A stretch of DNA of 64,000 nucleotides from JBBIQS01 sp037442205 (GTDB taxonomy: Bacteria > Myxococcota > Myxococcia > Myxococcales > UBA5297). This document shows, piece by piece, positions 1 to 8,945 of the stretch. Position numbers and translations under genes: made by a program. How positions within the stretch are numbered: the first letter of the stretch is position 1; the number at the start of each line of letters is the position of its first letter. Below the pieces are notes generated by a model. It searched no databases and had not been told where the DNA came from. It was given only the letters and a program-made list of their open reading frames with translations. Location of the stretch: NCBI GenBank assembly GCA_037442205.1, contig JBBIQS010000013.1:1-64000 (forward strand), read 5' to 3'.

Positions 1-73
1 CCGCGCCGGCCTTGAACTCCGGGGTGAAGCTACGCCGCTTGCGCCTGGCCTTCGTCGTCGTCTCGTCGGTCAT
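1..73 (-). CDS. IS3-family transposase OrfA, N-terminal fragment (runs off left edge)
   Basis: The 24 visible residues start at an ATG (71-73) and read MTDETTTKARRKRRSFTPEF, then KAGA. A basic stretch followed by RRSFTPEFK is the hallmark N-terminus of the helix-turn-helix OrfA transposases of IS3-like elements, which bind the IS ends. The rest of the gene lies outside the window. The short length limits certainty about which IS subgroup it belongs to, but few other protein families begin this way. Confidence 0.7.
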   Translation of the reverse strand, partial: MTDETTTKARRKRRSFTPEFKAGA

Positions 74-121
74 GTGGGACACCGTATCCGTCTTTCGGTT
101 GGCGTCCACTGAACCGGATCA
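1..121 (-). mobile_element. Right-hand end of an IS3-type insertion sequence (partial)
   Basis: The first 73 bases encode, on the minus strand, the N-terminus of an IS3-family OrfA transposase. Between its ATG and about position 121 lies a short non-coding stretch. Read on the minus strand from 121 it begins TGATCCGGTTCAGTGGACGC, which has the TG start and character of an IS3-type terminal inverted repeat. The exact end is inferred: a stop codon in the frame of the following gene falls at 110-112, inside the presumed element. The other end of the element lies outside the window, so the inverted repeat and target duplication cannot be checked. Confidence 0.55.
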
Positions 122-169
122 AGCCCAGCTGCGCCCGGCGCGGCGGAAGCGGCCTCGAGGTCGTCTTCC

Positions 170-1891
170 TTGCCCGGCTACGAAAGTCCGCTCGATGGAG
201 TCCTGCAAGAGGTGAAAAGGCAGGGGATCGCCAATGAGGCACAGCTTCGGGCGGCTCTTCTCGAACCGGGTACGCAGATCAAGGTGGTTCACGGCGAGCT
301 TCTGCGCAAAGTGGACGACTATCCGACCCTCGCTGCGATGTGGAGCGCGGAGCTTCGCGGGTCCCCGGCCAACGTCCTGGCTCTGTTCGAGCTGGCCTTT
401 GCCAAGGGCACCCTCTGGAAGTGGGGCGAGGTCGTCGAGCTCATCGACGCCTTCGAGCCGACGATGAAGCGGATCACCGATCCCGGCACCATCGAGCATT
501 GGGGCGGCAAGCTTCTTCCTCTTCGATGCTCGGCGGTCTGGCACCAGCGGATCTGGGAGCGAGTGCCGCAGGCGTGTGGGCAGGCGTACTCGACGACTCC
601 CGAGAGCCGGGTCCCACGGAACATCGCTCGATATCACCTGGTGAAGGGCAATCTCGAGCAGGCGCTGCGCTTCGCGAACTTCGCTTTGGATCGCGATGGC
701 TCATACGCCTCCAACTGGTTCATTCACGGGCTGGTGATGGAGGCCAGGGGCGACGCGGAGCAGACGCAGAAGGATTGGAGCAAGGCGCTTCGGCTCTGGC
801 CGGACTACGGCCCCGCGGAATCCGCGAAGAGCGGCTCAACCAAGACTCTGGAGGAGCGATTCGCCTCCGAGGAGCGGTACGAGCGCATGGCGTTCGCCGC
901 TCAGCTGGGGCGCTGCTATCGCATCTACACGCGCCTTGGGGTTCCCGAACGAGCCCGGGCGTGCGCCGAGGCTGCCAGGGCAGTCGATCCAGGTGCACAG
1001 GCGGCCGCGGAGGTCGCGCAGATCGCCGAGAAGGACCGCTCCCTTGCACAGAAGGAAGGCGGGAAGCTGCTCGCCAAGTTTCCCCATCCCGTTCTTGCGT
1101 CGATCGTCGCGATGCTCGGGGCAGATGCCGGCGATCCGAAGACCGCTCTCAAGCTTCTCTCGGATGCGGAGAGGCAGGACCCCGTCCACTCCGGCGTGCA
1201 GCGCGCATTCGTCTATGTCTGTGGGCTTGAGAAGTCCGATCCCGCTTGTTCCCTCGATCGCCAGCCTCGACTTCGAACCGGCAGCGCCCGCGCAGAGGTG
1301 GTGCAGCACCCGGCCTATCAGATGGATTCAACCAACCTTGGCTATGTCGCGCCGAAGTTCTCGAGTTTCAGTCTCCTGCCGCTGGGCGAGGACGAGTTCG
1401 CCGAATTGGCGAACATTGTTCCTGACCTCGAGAACCGTCTCCCCGGCTACCGGTTCCATCTGCTGGACCGGAAGTCGATGCCCGAGGATGTCATGAGGGG
1501 AGGGCAGGTCCTGTTCGAGAACCTCCTGCCCCAACTGCCTGGAGAACCGGGGGTAATCGCCATCGTGGCCGAGGATCTGACGGTGGAAGGGGCGAACTTC
1601 GTCTACTCGAACTGGGATGCGATGTCCGGGCGAGGAGTGATTTCGCTCTCGCGGCTGCGGAAGCAGTCGAAGAAGCAGGCACCGCTCCTGGCGGATGAGC
1701 TGGCGCGCCTCGCTCGCGAGCGACTGCTGATCCAGATCACCGGGACGACCGCCAAAATGCTCGGTCTTCACTTCCCCTGCTCGGCTCCGAAGTGCGCCTT
1801 GCGCTTCTCGCGGAGTCTCTCCGAGCTTGACGAGAAGGGCAGTGAGCTTTGTCCCGAGCATCGGGCTGAGCTGAAGCGGCTCAGGCAATAG
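170..1891 (+). CDS. TPR protein with C-terminal archaemetzincin-like domain lacking zinc ligands; 5'-truncated
   Basis: The first two thirds (residues about 1-350 from the TTG at 170) are helical TPR-like repeats (for example LVKGNLEQALRFANFAL). The last 190 residues resemble archaemetzincin zinc peptidases: a segment GANFVYSN..ISLSRLR, then GLHFPC, CX4C, 17 residues after the next position, then CPEH. Aligned to the family signature HEXXHXXGXXHX3CX4CMX17CX2C, the three catalytic His and the Glu are replaced (G, T, K, F), while three of four structural-site Cys remain (residues about 537, 542, 561) and the fourth is His. The domain is therefore probably non-catalytic. The reading frame stays open upstream to 113, where an IS end begins, and there is no ribosome-binding site at 170, so the true start has probably been lost. 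Cellular role is unknown. Confidence 0.6.
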   Translation: MPGYESPLDGVLQEVKRQGIANEAQLRAALLEPGTQIKVVHGELLRKVDDYPTLAAMWSAELRGSPANVLALFELAFAKGTLWKWGEVVELIDAFEPTMKRITDPGTIEHWGGKLLPLRCSAVWHQRIWERVPQACGQAYSTTPESRVPRNIARYHLVKGNLEQALRFANFALDRDGSYASNWFIHGLVMEARGDAEQTQKDWSKALRLWPDYGPAESAKSGSTKTLEERFASEERYERMAFAAQLGRCYRIYTRLGVPERARACAEAARAVDPGAQAAAEVAQIAEKDRSLAQKEGGKLLAKFPHPVLASIVAMLGADAGDPKTALKLLSDAERQDPVHSGVQRAFVYVCGLEKSDPACSLDRQPRLRTGSARAEVVQHPAYQMDSTNLGYVAPKFSSFSLLPLGEDEFAELANIVPDLENRLPGYRFHLLDRKSMPEDVMRGGQVLFENLLPQLPGEPGVIAIVAEDLTVEGANFVYSNWDAMSGRGVISLSRLRKQSKKQAPLLADELARLARERLLIQITGTTAKMLGLHFPCSAPKCALRFSRSLSELDEKGSELCPEHRAELKRLRQ

Positions 1892-2101
1892 GGACCCGAT
1901 GTTCGGTCGGGCTCTCGACCGGCCCGGGCAATGTTCTGCGGGTTGGCGCGGCGTCCCGATACGCGTAGAACCCGTGCTCCGGATACGGACAATGCCCGCG
2001 GAGCGGCGTCGGCGATGGTCGAAGGCCCAGGCCAGACCCGCACACCGTCGAGCCCGGAATTAGCGGCAAAGCCGGCAGCATCCGCACCGCAGGAGGCTTG
2101 A

Positions 2102-2626
2102 TTGCGAACATCCAGGATCGCGCACGTTCTCGAGCCGCCGTGGCTTCAGCTTGAGCCTCTGCGGCTTGGGGAGGTCCCGATAGGCCAGGGAACGCCGTTC
2201 GCCTACGTCCTCATCGCCGAAGACGAGAGGCCAGTCCTTCGCCTGGACATCTATCCGGGCCCAGGCTGCTTCTTCCGCGAGAAGGCGATCATCTGGAACG
2301 GGTTCGTCGCAGTCGGTCTCGGCACGTCAGCATTCGTTGTCAGCCTCAGCTCTGGTGCGGTGACCAGGCCGTCGGTCGATGGGTACTTCTCCGACTTCTG
2401 GTCATCCGACGAAGTGCTTCTGGTCGTTGATGCCACGGGCCTCACGCGCGTGGGAAGGAATGGAGACGTCCTTTGGCGGAACAGGAACCTCGCCCTCGAC
2501 GGAGTTGAGGTCCGGGAGGTGAAGAACGGCGTCATCCACGGCCGCAGCTGCATGGACCCGCCAGAGAACTGGGAGGCGTTCGCCTTGTCGGTTGGAACCG
2601 GGCGCATCGTCATGCCGTCGTCGTGA
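2102..2626 (+). CDS. Hypothetical beta-propeller-like protein, immunity-like
   Basis: 174 residues from a TTG start; GGAGG lies just upstream at about 2092-2096, which supports the start. The sequence shows short beta-strand repeats such as WNGFVAVGLG, SADGYF-type turns, LLVVDATGLTRVGRNGDVLWRN and a late DPPENW motif. I recognise this pattern from uncharacterised proteins common in myxobacteria and actinomycetes, often near polymorphic toxins, where they are suspected immunity or binding proteins; that role is inference. No signal peptide, so it would be cytoplasmic. It follows the IS-truncated gene by 210 bases and is convergent with nuoN. Confidence 0.6.
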   Translation: MRTSRIAHVLEPPWLQLEPLRLGEVPIGQGTPFAYVLIAEDERPVLRLDIYPGPGCFFREKAIIWNGFVAVGLGTSAFVVSLSSGAVTRPSVDGYFSDFWSSDEVLLVVDATGLTRVGRNGDVLWRNRNLALDGVEVREVKNGVIHGRSCMDPPENWEAFALSVGTGRIVMPSS

Positions 2627-2844
2627 GTGGGAGCGACCGTGCAGCAGACTTCCTGCTGCTCGCGACCCATGGTTGAGAAGACTGGATGCCTCGGCGTATG
2701 GGAACCCGCTTCGCGGCGTCTTCGTTCGCATCCAACCCAACGAATCTGCCTCATCCTCCATCGCCAGCGGGCATCCGAGGATGATCGGCAGCCGATCGCC
2801 CCGTCGGCGACTCCGGCGGCGTCGCTGTGGTGGTGGCTCTGAAG

Positions 2845-2885
2845 CACCACCGCCCGCCCCGGAAGCTCCGGAGCGGGCGGCGGTG
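2845..2885 (-). terminator. Strong hairpin downstream of nuoN
   Basis: A 13-base arm (2845-2857) pairs with 2873-2885 with one mismatch, and an inner CCGGA/TCCGG stem extends it. It lies 22 bases beyond the nuoN stop and between convergent genes. There is no clear U-tract on either strand, so it may act as a Rho-assisted or processing hairpin rather than a classical intrinsic terminator. Confidence 0.5.
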
Positions 2886-2907
2886 AAATATTCGATAGCT
2901 CGGAGCG

Positions 2908-4386
2908 CTAGCTGAACAGCAGCATCGCGCCCTTGCGCGCGGCCTCGGCGATGGTCGAGGGGCCCAAACCGAGCACGAACACCGCCAGGCAGGAGATCGC
3001 CATCGCAAACTCAAGCGCCGGCATGCGCTCGGTCTCGGCGCCGGCCTCGGCGGGCTCCTTGAAGTACATGTAGACCACCACTCGCAGGTAGTAGTAGCCG
3101 CCGATGGCGCTGGTGATGACGCCCAGCACCGCCAGGCCGACCAGATCGGCGTCGAGCGCCGCCCGGAAGATCATCAGCTTGCCCATGAAGCCGGCGGTGG
3201 TCGGGATCCCGGCCAGCGACAGCAGCGAGGCGGCCATGAAGAAGGCCAGCACCGGCCGCTTCTTGGCCAATCCGGCGAACTTGTCCAGATCCCAGGCGCT
3301 GCCGCTGTCAGAATCCTTGCCCTCGAGCACCGCGGCGATTCCGAACGCGCCCATCGCCGAGACGGTGTAGGCCGCCAGGTAGAACAGCAGCCCCTGTCCC
3401 GCCGCCGCGTGTGCCGAGGCCACGCTCGAGGCCGCCATCGCCACCAACAGATAGCCGGCGTGGGCAATCGAGGAGTAGGCCAGCATCCGCTTCACGTTCT
3501 TCTGCGTCAGCGCTACCAGGTTGCCGACGGCCATGGTCAGCGCCGCCAGGGCGATGACTATCGGTCCCCACTTGCCGGTGGAGTCCTCGAAGGCCACCGC
3601 GATGGTGCGGAAGAATGCCGCGAACGCCGCCGCCTTCACTCCCACTGCCATGAACGCGGTCACCGGGGTCGGAGCGCCCTCGTAGACGTCCGGCGCCCAC
3701 ATGTGGAACGGCACCGCCGCCACCTTGAAGGCAAATCCGGCGACGATCAGGGCGATCGCCGGCGCCAACAGGCTGGGATGAGCCGCCCCGCGGGCCAGAT
3801 CCGACAGCTTGGTCGAGCCGACCGCCCCGTACGCCAGCGCCGATCCATAGAGGAACAGCCCGCTGGCGAAGGCCCCGAGGATGAAATACTTGAACGCCGA
3901 CTCGGTGGGCCGCTGCCCGCGCCGCAAATAGGCCGCCAGGGCGTAGGTCGCCACCGACATGGTCTCCAGCGCGATGAAGATCATGATCAGATCGTCGCTC
4001 ATCGCCAGCAGCGACATCCCGGCGCCGGCGAAAAGCAGCAGCGCGTAGTACTCGCCGCGCTCGGCGTTCAGTCTCCGCAGGAAGCTCGCCGACAAAAGCG
4101 TGGTCAGGAACAGCCCGCCGCACACGGTGGCGGTGATGAAGGCCTGGAACGGGTCGCCGCGCACCGCCGCTTTGAACAGCGGGCCGGTGGGGTAGTCGCC
4201 CCCGAGCACTGCCAGCGAGGCAAAGAAGGCGACGGCGGAGCTCACCGCAGCCAGCAACGACTGGTAGCGGCGATTATCGGAGGTCAGGAACACCTCCGAC
4301 AGCAGCAGCACGCAGGCCCCCGCGATCAGAATCAGCGAGGGAAGCAGGACCAGGATGTGATGGGTCGAGGGCAGGGGCATGGGCAT
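2908..4386 (-). CDS. nuoN: NADH-quinone oxidoreductase subunit N
   Basis: 492-residue polytopic membrane protein, the length expected for NuoN. It is one of the three antiporter-like proton-pumping subunits of complex I in the inner membrane. Typical family features are visible: GAFASGLFLYG, VPFHMWAPDVYEGAPTPV with the conserved His/Glu region, and MLAYSSIAHAGYLL around the loop carrying the discontinuous helix lysines. The start shown is the first of two ATGs (ATGCCCATG). It follows nuoM by 12 bases and is the last nuo gene of the run, followed by a strong hairpin. Confidence 0.95.
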   Translation of the reverse strand: MPMPLPSTHHILVLLPSLILIAGACVLLLSEVFLTSDNRRYQSLLAAVSSAVAFFASLAVLGGDYPTGPLFKAAVRGDPFQAFITATVCGGLFLTTLLSASFLRRLNAERGEYYALLLFAGAGMSLLAMSDDLIMIFIALETMSVATYALAAYLRRGQRPTESAFKYFILGAFASGLFLYGSALAYGAVGSTKLSDLARGAAHPSLLAPAIALIVAGFAFKVAAVPFHMWAPDVYEGAPTPVTAFMAVGVKAAAFAAFFRTIAVAFEDSTGKWGPIVIALAALTMAVGNLVALTQKNVKRMLAYSSIAHAGYLLVAMAASSVASAHAAAGQGLLFYLAAYTVSAMGAFGIAAVLEGKDSDSGSAWDLDKFAGLAKKRPVLAFFMAASLLSLAGIPTTAGFMGKLMIFRAALDADLVGLAVLGVITSAIGGYYYLRVVVYMYFKEPAEAGAETERMPALEFAMAISCLAVFVLGLGPSTIAEAARKGAMLLFS

Positions 4387-4398
4387 GGTGGCGTTCCT

Positions 4399-6105
4399 CT
4401 AGTTCGTGCCCGGCACCGGCGCTCCGGCCGGCTTGACGATGTAGGGGACGACCGCCGCGGCGGGAATGGCGTGCGGGCCGTTGCCCTCGACGGCGATCCC
4501 GGCCATCGGGTGGCCGGCGATCGGCTTCTCCGGAATCATCACCGGGCCCTTGGTCATCCGCTGCACGTAGCGATTGGCCGAAGGAGCCAGGCGATCGAGG
4601 AAAGGCTGCGGCGCGAGGCCCATCCAGACCGCGATCAGCATCAGCGGCGCCACCGTGAACCACTCGCGCAGCGACAGATCGGGCAGCGACAGGTTCTTCT
4701 CGTGGCGCACCGGCCCGAACATGGTCTGCTGGTAGAGCCGCAGCATGTAGACCGCGCCCAGCACCACCCCGGTGGCGGCGAAGATGGTCAGGATCACCGA
4801 GTTCATCCCCGGCAGCTCGACCCCCGCCGGCGCCCGGATCGGCGAAACGAAGGGAGCGTTGAAGCTACCGATCAGGATCAGGAACTCGCCGATGAACCCG
4901 TTGGTGCCCGGCAGGCCGATCGAGGAGAGGGTGATCACCAAGAATGCGGTGGCGAACATCGGAACCACCCGGGCGATGCCGCCGTACTCGGCGATCTGCC
5001 GGGTGTGGGTGCGCTCGTAGATGATTCCGATCAGGAGGAACAGCGCCCCGGTGGAAATACCGTGGTTGATCGACTGGTAGATGGCGCCGGTGGCGGCCTC
5101 CACCGTCAGCGCCATCACCCCGAGCATCACGAAGCCGAGGTGCGCCACCGAGCTGTAGGCCACCAGCTTCTTCATGTCGGCCTGGGTGAAGGACATGAAC
5201 GAGCCGTAGACGATTCCCACCACCGCCAGGATGGTCAGCGCCGGCCGGAAATAGGCCGCGGCGTCGGGGAAGAAGGGCATCGCGTAGCGCAGGAAGCCGA
5301 AGACGCCCATCTTCAGCAGCACGCCAGCCAGGATGATCGACCCGGCCGCCGGCGCTTCGACGTGCGCGTCGGGCAACCAGGTGTGCAGCGGGAACATCGG
5401 GACCTTGACCGCGAAGGCCAGCGCGAAGGCCAGGAACAGCCACTGCCGCGCCTGCCAGCTCAGCGACGCGCCCGAGGGGCCATTGAGGGCGTTGAGCAGC
5501 GTGGCGTAGTCGAAACTGCGCGCTCCCGGCGGGCCCATCTTCACGTACAGATAGAGGATGGCCACCAGCATCAGCACCGAAGCGGCGAAGGTGTAGAGGA
5601 AGAACTTCACCGCGGCGTAGATCCGGTTGCTGGAGCCCCACACGCCGATCAACAGGTACATCGGGACCAGCATCGCTTCCCAGAACACGTAGAACAGCGC
5701 CAGATCCATCGCCGCGAAGGTGCCGTACATCGCCGTCTGCAGCACCAGGATGGAAACCGCGAACTCTTTGACCCGCGTATCCACCGCCTTGAAGGTGGAG
5801 AGCATCACGATCGGGCCCAAAACACCGGTGAGCATCATCAGCGAGACGGCCAGGCCGTCCACGCCGATGTGGTAGCTGATGCCCAAGCCCTCGATCCAGC
5901 CCCGGCGCAGCTCGAGCTGGAATTCGGGCGCGCCCGGCGAGGGGTCGAAGCTCAGGTAGAGCCACAGCGTCAGGCCGAAGCTGACCAGGGTGCCGATCAA
6001 AGTGGCCACGCGCAGCTGCGTCTTCTCCGACGACGGCAGCATCATCACGATGGCCGCGAAGACCAGCGGCATGAAGATGACCAGGCTCAACAAGTAGTCG
6101 CTCAT
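4399..6105 (-). CDS. nuoM: NADH-quinone oxidoreductase subunit M
   Basis: 568 residues, slightly longer than typical NuoM (about 500) because of an extra, Pro/Ala-rich soluble tail after the last membrane helix (around residues 515-568, with AGIAVEG and PAGAPVPGTN). The antiporter-like core is clear: ALFYVFWEAMLVPMY with the conserved Glu, FPLHTWLPDAHVEAP, and KKLVAYSSVAHLGF. It forms one of the proton channels of the complex I membrane arm. It lies 43 bases after nuoL and 12 before nuoN, in one transcription unit. Confidence 0.95.
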   Translation of the reverse strand: MSDYLLSLVIFMPLVFAAIVMMLPSSEKTQLRVATLIGTLVSFGLTLWLYLSFDPSPGAPEFQLELRRGWIEGLGISYHIGVDGLAVSLMMLTGVLGPIVMLSTFKAVDTRVKEFAVSILVLQTAMYGTFAAMDLALFYVFWEAMLVPMYLLIGVWGSSNRIYAAVKFFLYTFAASVLMLVAILYLYVKMGPPGARSFDYATLLNALNGPSGASLSWQARQWLFLAFALAFAVKVPMFPLHTWLPDAHVEAPAAGSIILAGVLLKMGVFGFLRYAMPFFPDAAAYFRPALTILAVVGIVYGSFMSFTQADMKKLVAYSSVAHLGFVMLGVMALTVEAATGAIYQSINHGISTGALFLLIGIIYERTHTRQIAEYGGIARVVPMFATAFLVITLSSIGLPGTNGFIGEFLILIGSFNAPFVSPIRAPAGVELPGMNSVILTIFAATGVVLGAVYMLRLYQQTMFGPVRHEKNLSLPDLSLREWFTVAPLMLIAVWMGLAPQPFLDRLAPSANRYVQRMTKGPVMIPEKPIAGHPMAGIAVEGNGPHAIPAAAVVPYIVKPAGAPVPGTN

Positions 6106-6148
6106 GATTCCGTTCGTCCTGGCCCGGGGTTGACCCCAGGCCCGCGGG

Positions 6149-8224
6149 CTACATCACCAGCGCCCAGACCACCGCCGCCACGCCGATGGCCATCACCGCC
6201 GCGTACCGCTGCACGTCGCCGTTCTGCAGCACCCTCAGGACCTGGCCGGTCCAGCCGGCAACCTGCGCGGTGCCGTTGACGGCGGCCTTGTCGATCAGGC
6301 CCACGTCGATCAACTTCCAGGTCCAGTGCGCCAGGAAGCGGAACGGACGCACCACCACCAGGTCGTACAGCTCGTCGACGTAGAACTTGTTGGCCACCAC
6401 CTGGTAGACGCCCTTGCCCAGGCCGCTCTCGAACATCGGCGCCAGCTTGGCGATGCCGCCGCGGACGTAGAGGAAGTAGGCGAGGAGGACGCCGACCAGG
6501 GCGATCACGAACGCGACGACCAGCGCGCCGACCAGTCCGCCGTGCTCCACCCGCTCGCCAAGAATCTGCTGCCCGAGCCGGAAAACCGGAGCGGTGAGGT
6601 GCTCGAACTGCGGAATCCTCTCCTCGCTTCCAGGGGCATTCGGCCCGAACCAGGGAACGCCCCAGACCGCACCGACCATCGACAACAGGGCGAGAATCGC
6701 CAGCGGGTAGGTCACCGCCGGCCCGGACTCATGGGCGTGCTCGGCCTCGTGGCTGCGGGGCTGGCCCAGGAACGTCAGGAAGAACAGGCGGAACATGTAA
6801 AAGGCCGTCCCGAGGGCCGCCGCGCTGCCGACGTAATAGATGAGCGGCCCAAACCAGTGCAGACCCATCAGATCAGCGCCGTGGGCCGCGTGCAAAATGG
6901 CGTCCTTCGACCAGAAACCAGAGAACGGCAGGATCCCGGTGATGGCTACGGTGGCGATGAGGAAGGTCCAGGCGGTGGCGGGCATCTTCTTCCACAGCCC
7001 GCCCATCTTGCGGATGTCCTGCTCGTGGTGGCAGCCGAGGATCACCGAGCCGGCGCCGAGGAACAGGCAGGCCTTGAAGAAGGCGTGCGTCACCAGATGG
7101 AAGACGGCCTGCCACCAGGCGCCGATCCCGACGCCAATCACCATGAAGCCCAGCTGCGACACGGTGGAGTAGGCCAGAACCTTCTTGATGTCGTTCTGCG
7201 CGAAGCCCATCAGCGCCGCGAACAGGGCGGTGAAGGCGCCCACCGAGGCCACCACCACCATCGCGGTGGGCGAAAGGGCGAAGACGAAGCCCAGCCGCGC
7301 GATCATGTAGACGCCGGCGGTGACCATGGTGGCGGCGTGGATCAGGGCCGAGACCGGAGTCGGGCCGGCCATGGCGTCCGGCAGCCAGACGTAGAGAGGG
7401 AACTGGGCGCTCTTGCCGGTGGCGCCGACAAACAGGAGCAGGCAGCCGAGGGTCAGCGCTCCGCCGTAGGTGAATCCCAGGCCGGCCAGCACTCCCGAGG
7501 GCACCAGCGCCCCGGGGTTGAAGCTGCGCGACAGCTCCTGGATGGCGTTGAAGAGGGTGGTGCCCTCCGTGCGCGGCAGCGGCTGAATCTCCAGGGTGCC
7601 GAAGAGCGAGAAGAGGACGAAAAGCCCTAGCACGAAGCCGAAGTCGCCGATGCGGTTGACCACGAAGGCCTTGCGACCGGCGTAGGCCTTCTGATCATCG
7701 GTGTACCAGAAGCCGATCAGCAGGTAGCTGCACAGGCCCACGCCCTCCCAGCCCACGAACAAGAGGACCAGGTTGTTGGCCAGCACCAGCACCAGCATGA
7801 AGCCGACGAACAGGTTCAGGTAGGTGAAGAACCGCCAGTAGGCCTCGTCGTCCTTCATGTACTCGGTCGAGTAGACGTGGATCAAAAAGCCCACGCCGCT
7901 AACCACCAAGAGCAGCACCGAGTTCAGGTGGTCCACCAGGAAGCTGGCGTTGACGGTCAGCGCCCCGGCCTTGAACCAGGTCCCCAGGTTGTTCCCGATG
8001 AAGAAGGCCGGCATGCGGGCCATCATCGCGGGGATGGCCATCGGGATGAGGATCATCGAGGAGAGGATGGCCGAGCCGGCCACCGATCCGCAGGCGATGA
8101 TCGACACGCTCTGCTTGCTCAGCTTGCGCCCGAGGGTCCCCAGCGCCAGCGCGCCCAGGAAGGGCAGCAGCGGGATCCAGAAGAGCGAGGTCTCGATGGA
8201 GCGGATGTCCCAGTCGATTTTCAT
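6149..8224 (-). CDS. nuoL: NADH-quinone oxidoreductase subunit L
   Basis: 691 residues, normal for NuoL, the distal proton-pumping subunit of complex I with the long lateral helix near the C-terminus. Motifs include VGWEGVGLCSYLLIGFWY, AQFPLYVWLPDAMAGPTPVS and KKVLAYSTVSQLGFM, all diagnostic for the NuoL/MnhA family. It starts at an ATG with no strong ribosome-binding site. Normally nuoL follows nuoK directly; here a 9.1-kb island of unrelated genes on the same strand separates them, so nuoL either needs its own promoter or depends on read-through from the island. Confidence 0.95.
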   Translation of the reverse strand: MKIDWDIRSIETSLFWIPLLPFLGALALGTLGRKLSKQSVSIIACGSVAGSAILSSMILIPMAIPAMMARMPAFFIGNNLGTWFKAGALTVNASFLVDHLNSVLLLVVSGVGFLIHVYSTEYMKDDEAYWRFFTYLNLFVGFMLVLVLANNLVLLFVGWEGVGLCSYLLIGFWYTDDQKAYAGRKAFVVNRIGDFGFVLGLFVLFSLFGTLEIQPLPRTEGTTLFNAIQELSRSFNPGALVPSGVLAGLGFTYGGALTLGCLLLFVGATGKSAQFPLYVWLPDAMAGPTPVSALIHAATMVTAGVYMIARLGFVFALSPTAMVVVASVGAFTALFAALMGFAQNDIKKVLAYSTVSQLGFMVIGVGIGAWWQAVFHLVTHAFFKACLFLGAGSVILGCHHEQDIRKMGGLWKKMPATAWTFLIATVAITGILPFSGFWSKDAILHAAHGADLMGLHWFGPLIYYVGSAAALGTAFYMFRLFFLTFLGQPRSHEAEHAHESGPAVTYPLAILALLSMVGAVWGVPWFGPNAPGSEERIPQFEHLTAPVFRLGQQILGERVEHGGLVGALVVAFVIALVGVLLAYFLYVRGGIAKLAPMFESGLGKGVYQVVANKFYVDELYDLVVVRPFRFLAHWTWKLIDVGLIDKAAVNGTAQVAGWTGQVLRVLQNGDVQRYAAVMAIGVAAVVWALVM

Positions 8225-8266
8225 TGGTCTGGCTCGTAGGTCAACCCCAGAAGGGGCGGCACTCTA

Positions 8267-8558
8267 TCAGGCATTGAGCTGCCTGGGGAAAAAAAGGCGT
8301 CCTCGGAAGTCGTCCGGGGACCTACGCGAGGCCAGGCACCAAGCGCCGCTCTGTGGCTGCTGTTGGCGGTGCTCTTTGCGCAACCTGGAAGCACCCTGCA
8401 CAAGTGTGCCGGGCACCGCGTCCAGCTCGGACAGGCGAACCCGTCCGAACGGGCGCTCTCGCAAGCAATCAGCCCACATCGCAACGAACCCTTCGAGTGA
8501 TCGCCCGCTCTCGAAGCGGCCGTCACATGACCCTCCGAAGCCCGAAATAGTCCCTACC
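8267..8558 (-). pseudogene. Possible gene remnant upstream of nuoL
   Basis: A minus-strand frame opens after a stop at about 8559-8561 and reads protein-like text (FGGSCDGRFE, SLEGFVAMWADCLRERPFG, LSELDAVPGTLVQ), ending at 8267. There is no plausible start codon before an internal ATG at 8479 and no ribosome-binding site there. It may be the 3' remnant of a gene from the island. No family was recognised and it could be chance. Confidence 0.2.
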
Positions 8559-8639
8559 TATTGCTCGCCGAAGAGGCACCCAAGAGGCAGCGAAGCTGAC
8601 CGCCGCCCCATCGAGGTGCGACCTGATCGAATCACTCAT

Positions 8640-8939
8640 TCAGACAATGCCAGAAGAGTCGAGCCCGAGGGTCCCAATAAGAGACCGAAGAAGCTCCTTC
8701 ACATCCGATACGTCGGCCCTATTTCTAATTGCGTCCTCCAGAGCATCAATAAACCGCAGATGCCCCGAATGCCTTGCTCCAGCATGCTCCATGTGTCTTC
8801 TAATCGTGGCGGTCTCGCCGAGCAGAGTCCCCTGGTCGTAACCAGTCAAGACAGGCCCGGCGATAGCGAGGCGCGCTGCAATGCAGTTCAGCGCGACAGC
8901 CTCAGCTGAAACCAGAATTGCATGCTCGTCGAGGTTCAT
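8640..8939 (-). CDS. Small helical hypothetical protein
   Basis: 99 residues with an ATG start and no signal peptide; the sequence is helix-rich and acidic (for example HLRFIDALEDAIRN, DVKELLRSLIGTL). No family was recognised. Its ATG lies only a few bases beyond the stop of the preceding small ORF, suggesting coupled translation, though no clear ribosome-binding site is visible. As the last gene of the island, and cytoplasmic, it could be an immunity or accessory protein, but this is only positional inference. Confidence 0.45.
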   Translation of the reverse strand: MNLDEHAILVSAEAVALNCIAARLAIAGPVLTGYDQGTLLGETATIRRHMEHAGARHSGHLRFIDALEDAIRNRADVSDVKELLRSLIGTLGLDSSGIV

Positions 8940-8945
8940 GAGGTC

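Noticed and set aside
1881..2111. Minus-strand ORF between the TPR gene and the immunity-like gene
   Set aside because: Contains a protein-like phrase (CPYPEHGFYAYRD) but no start site or family; too short to support.
3409..6279. 956-codon open frame on the plus strand over nuoM/nuoN
   Set aside because: Gln/His/Arg/Gly-rich composition and full overlap with conserved nuo genes; a shadow.
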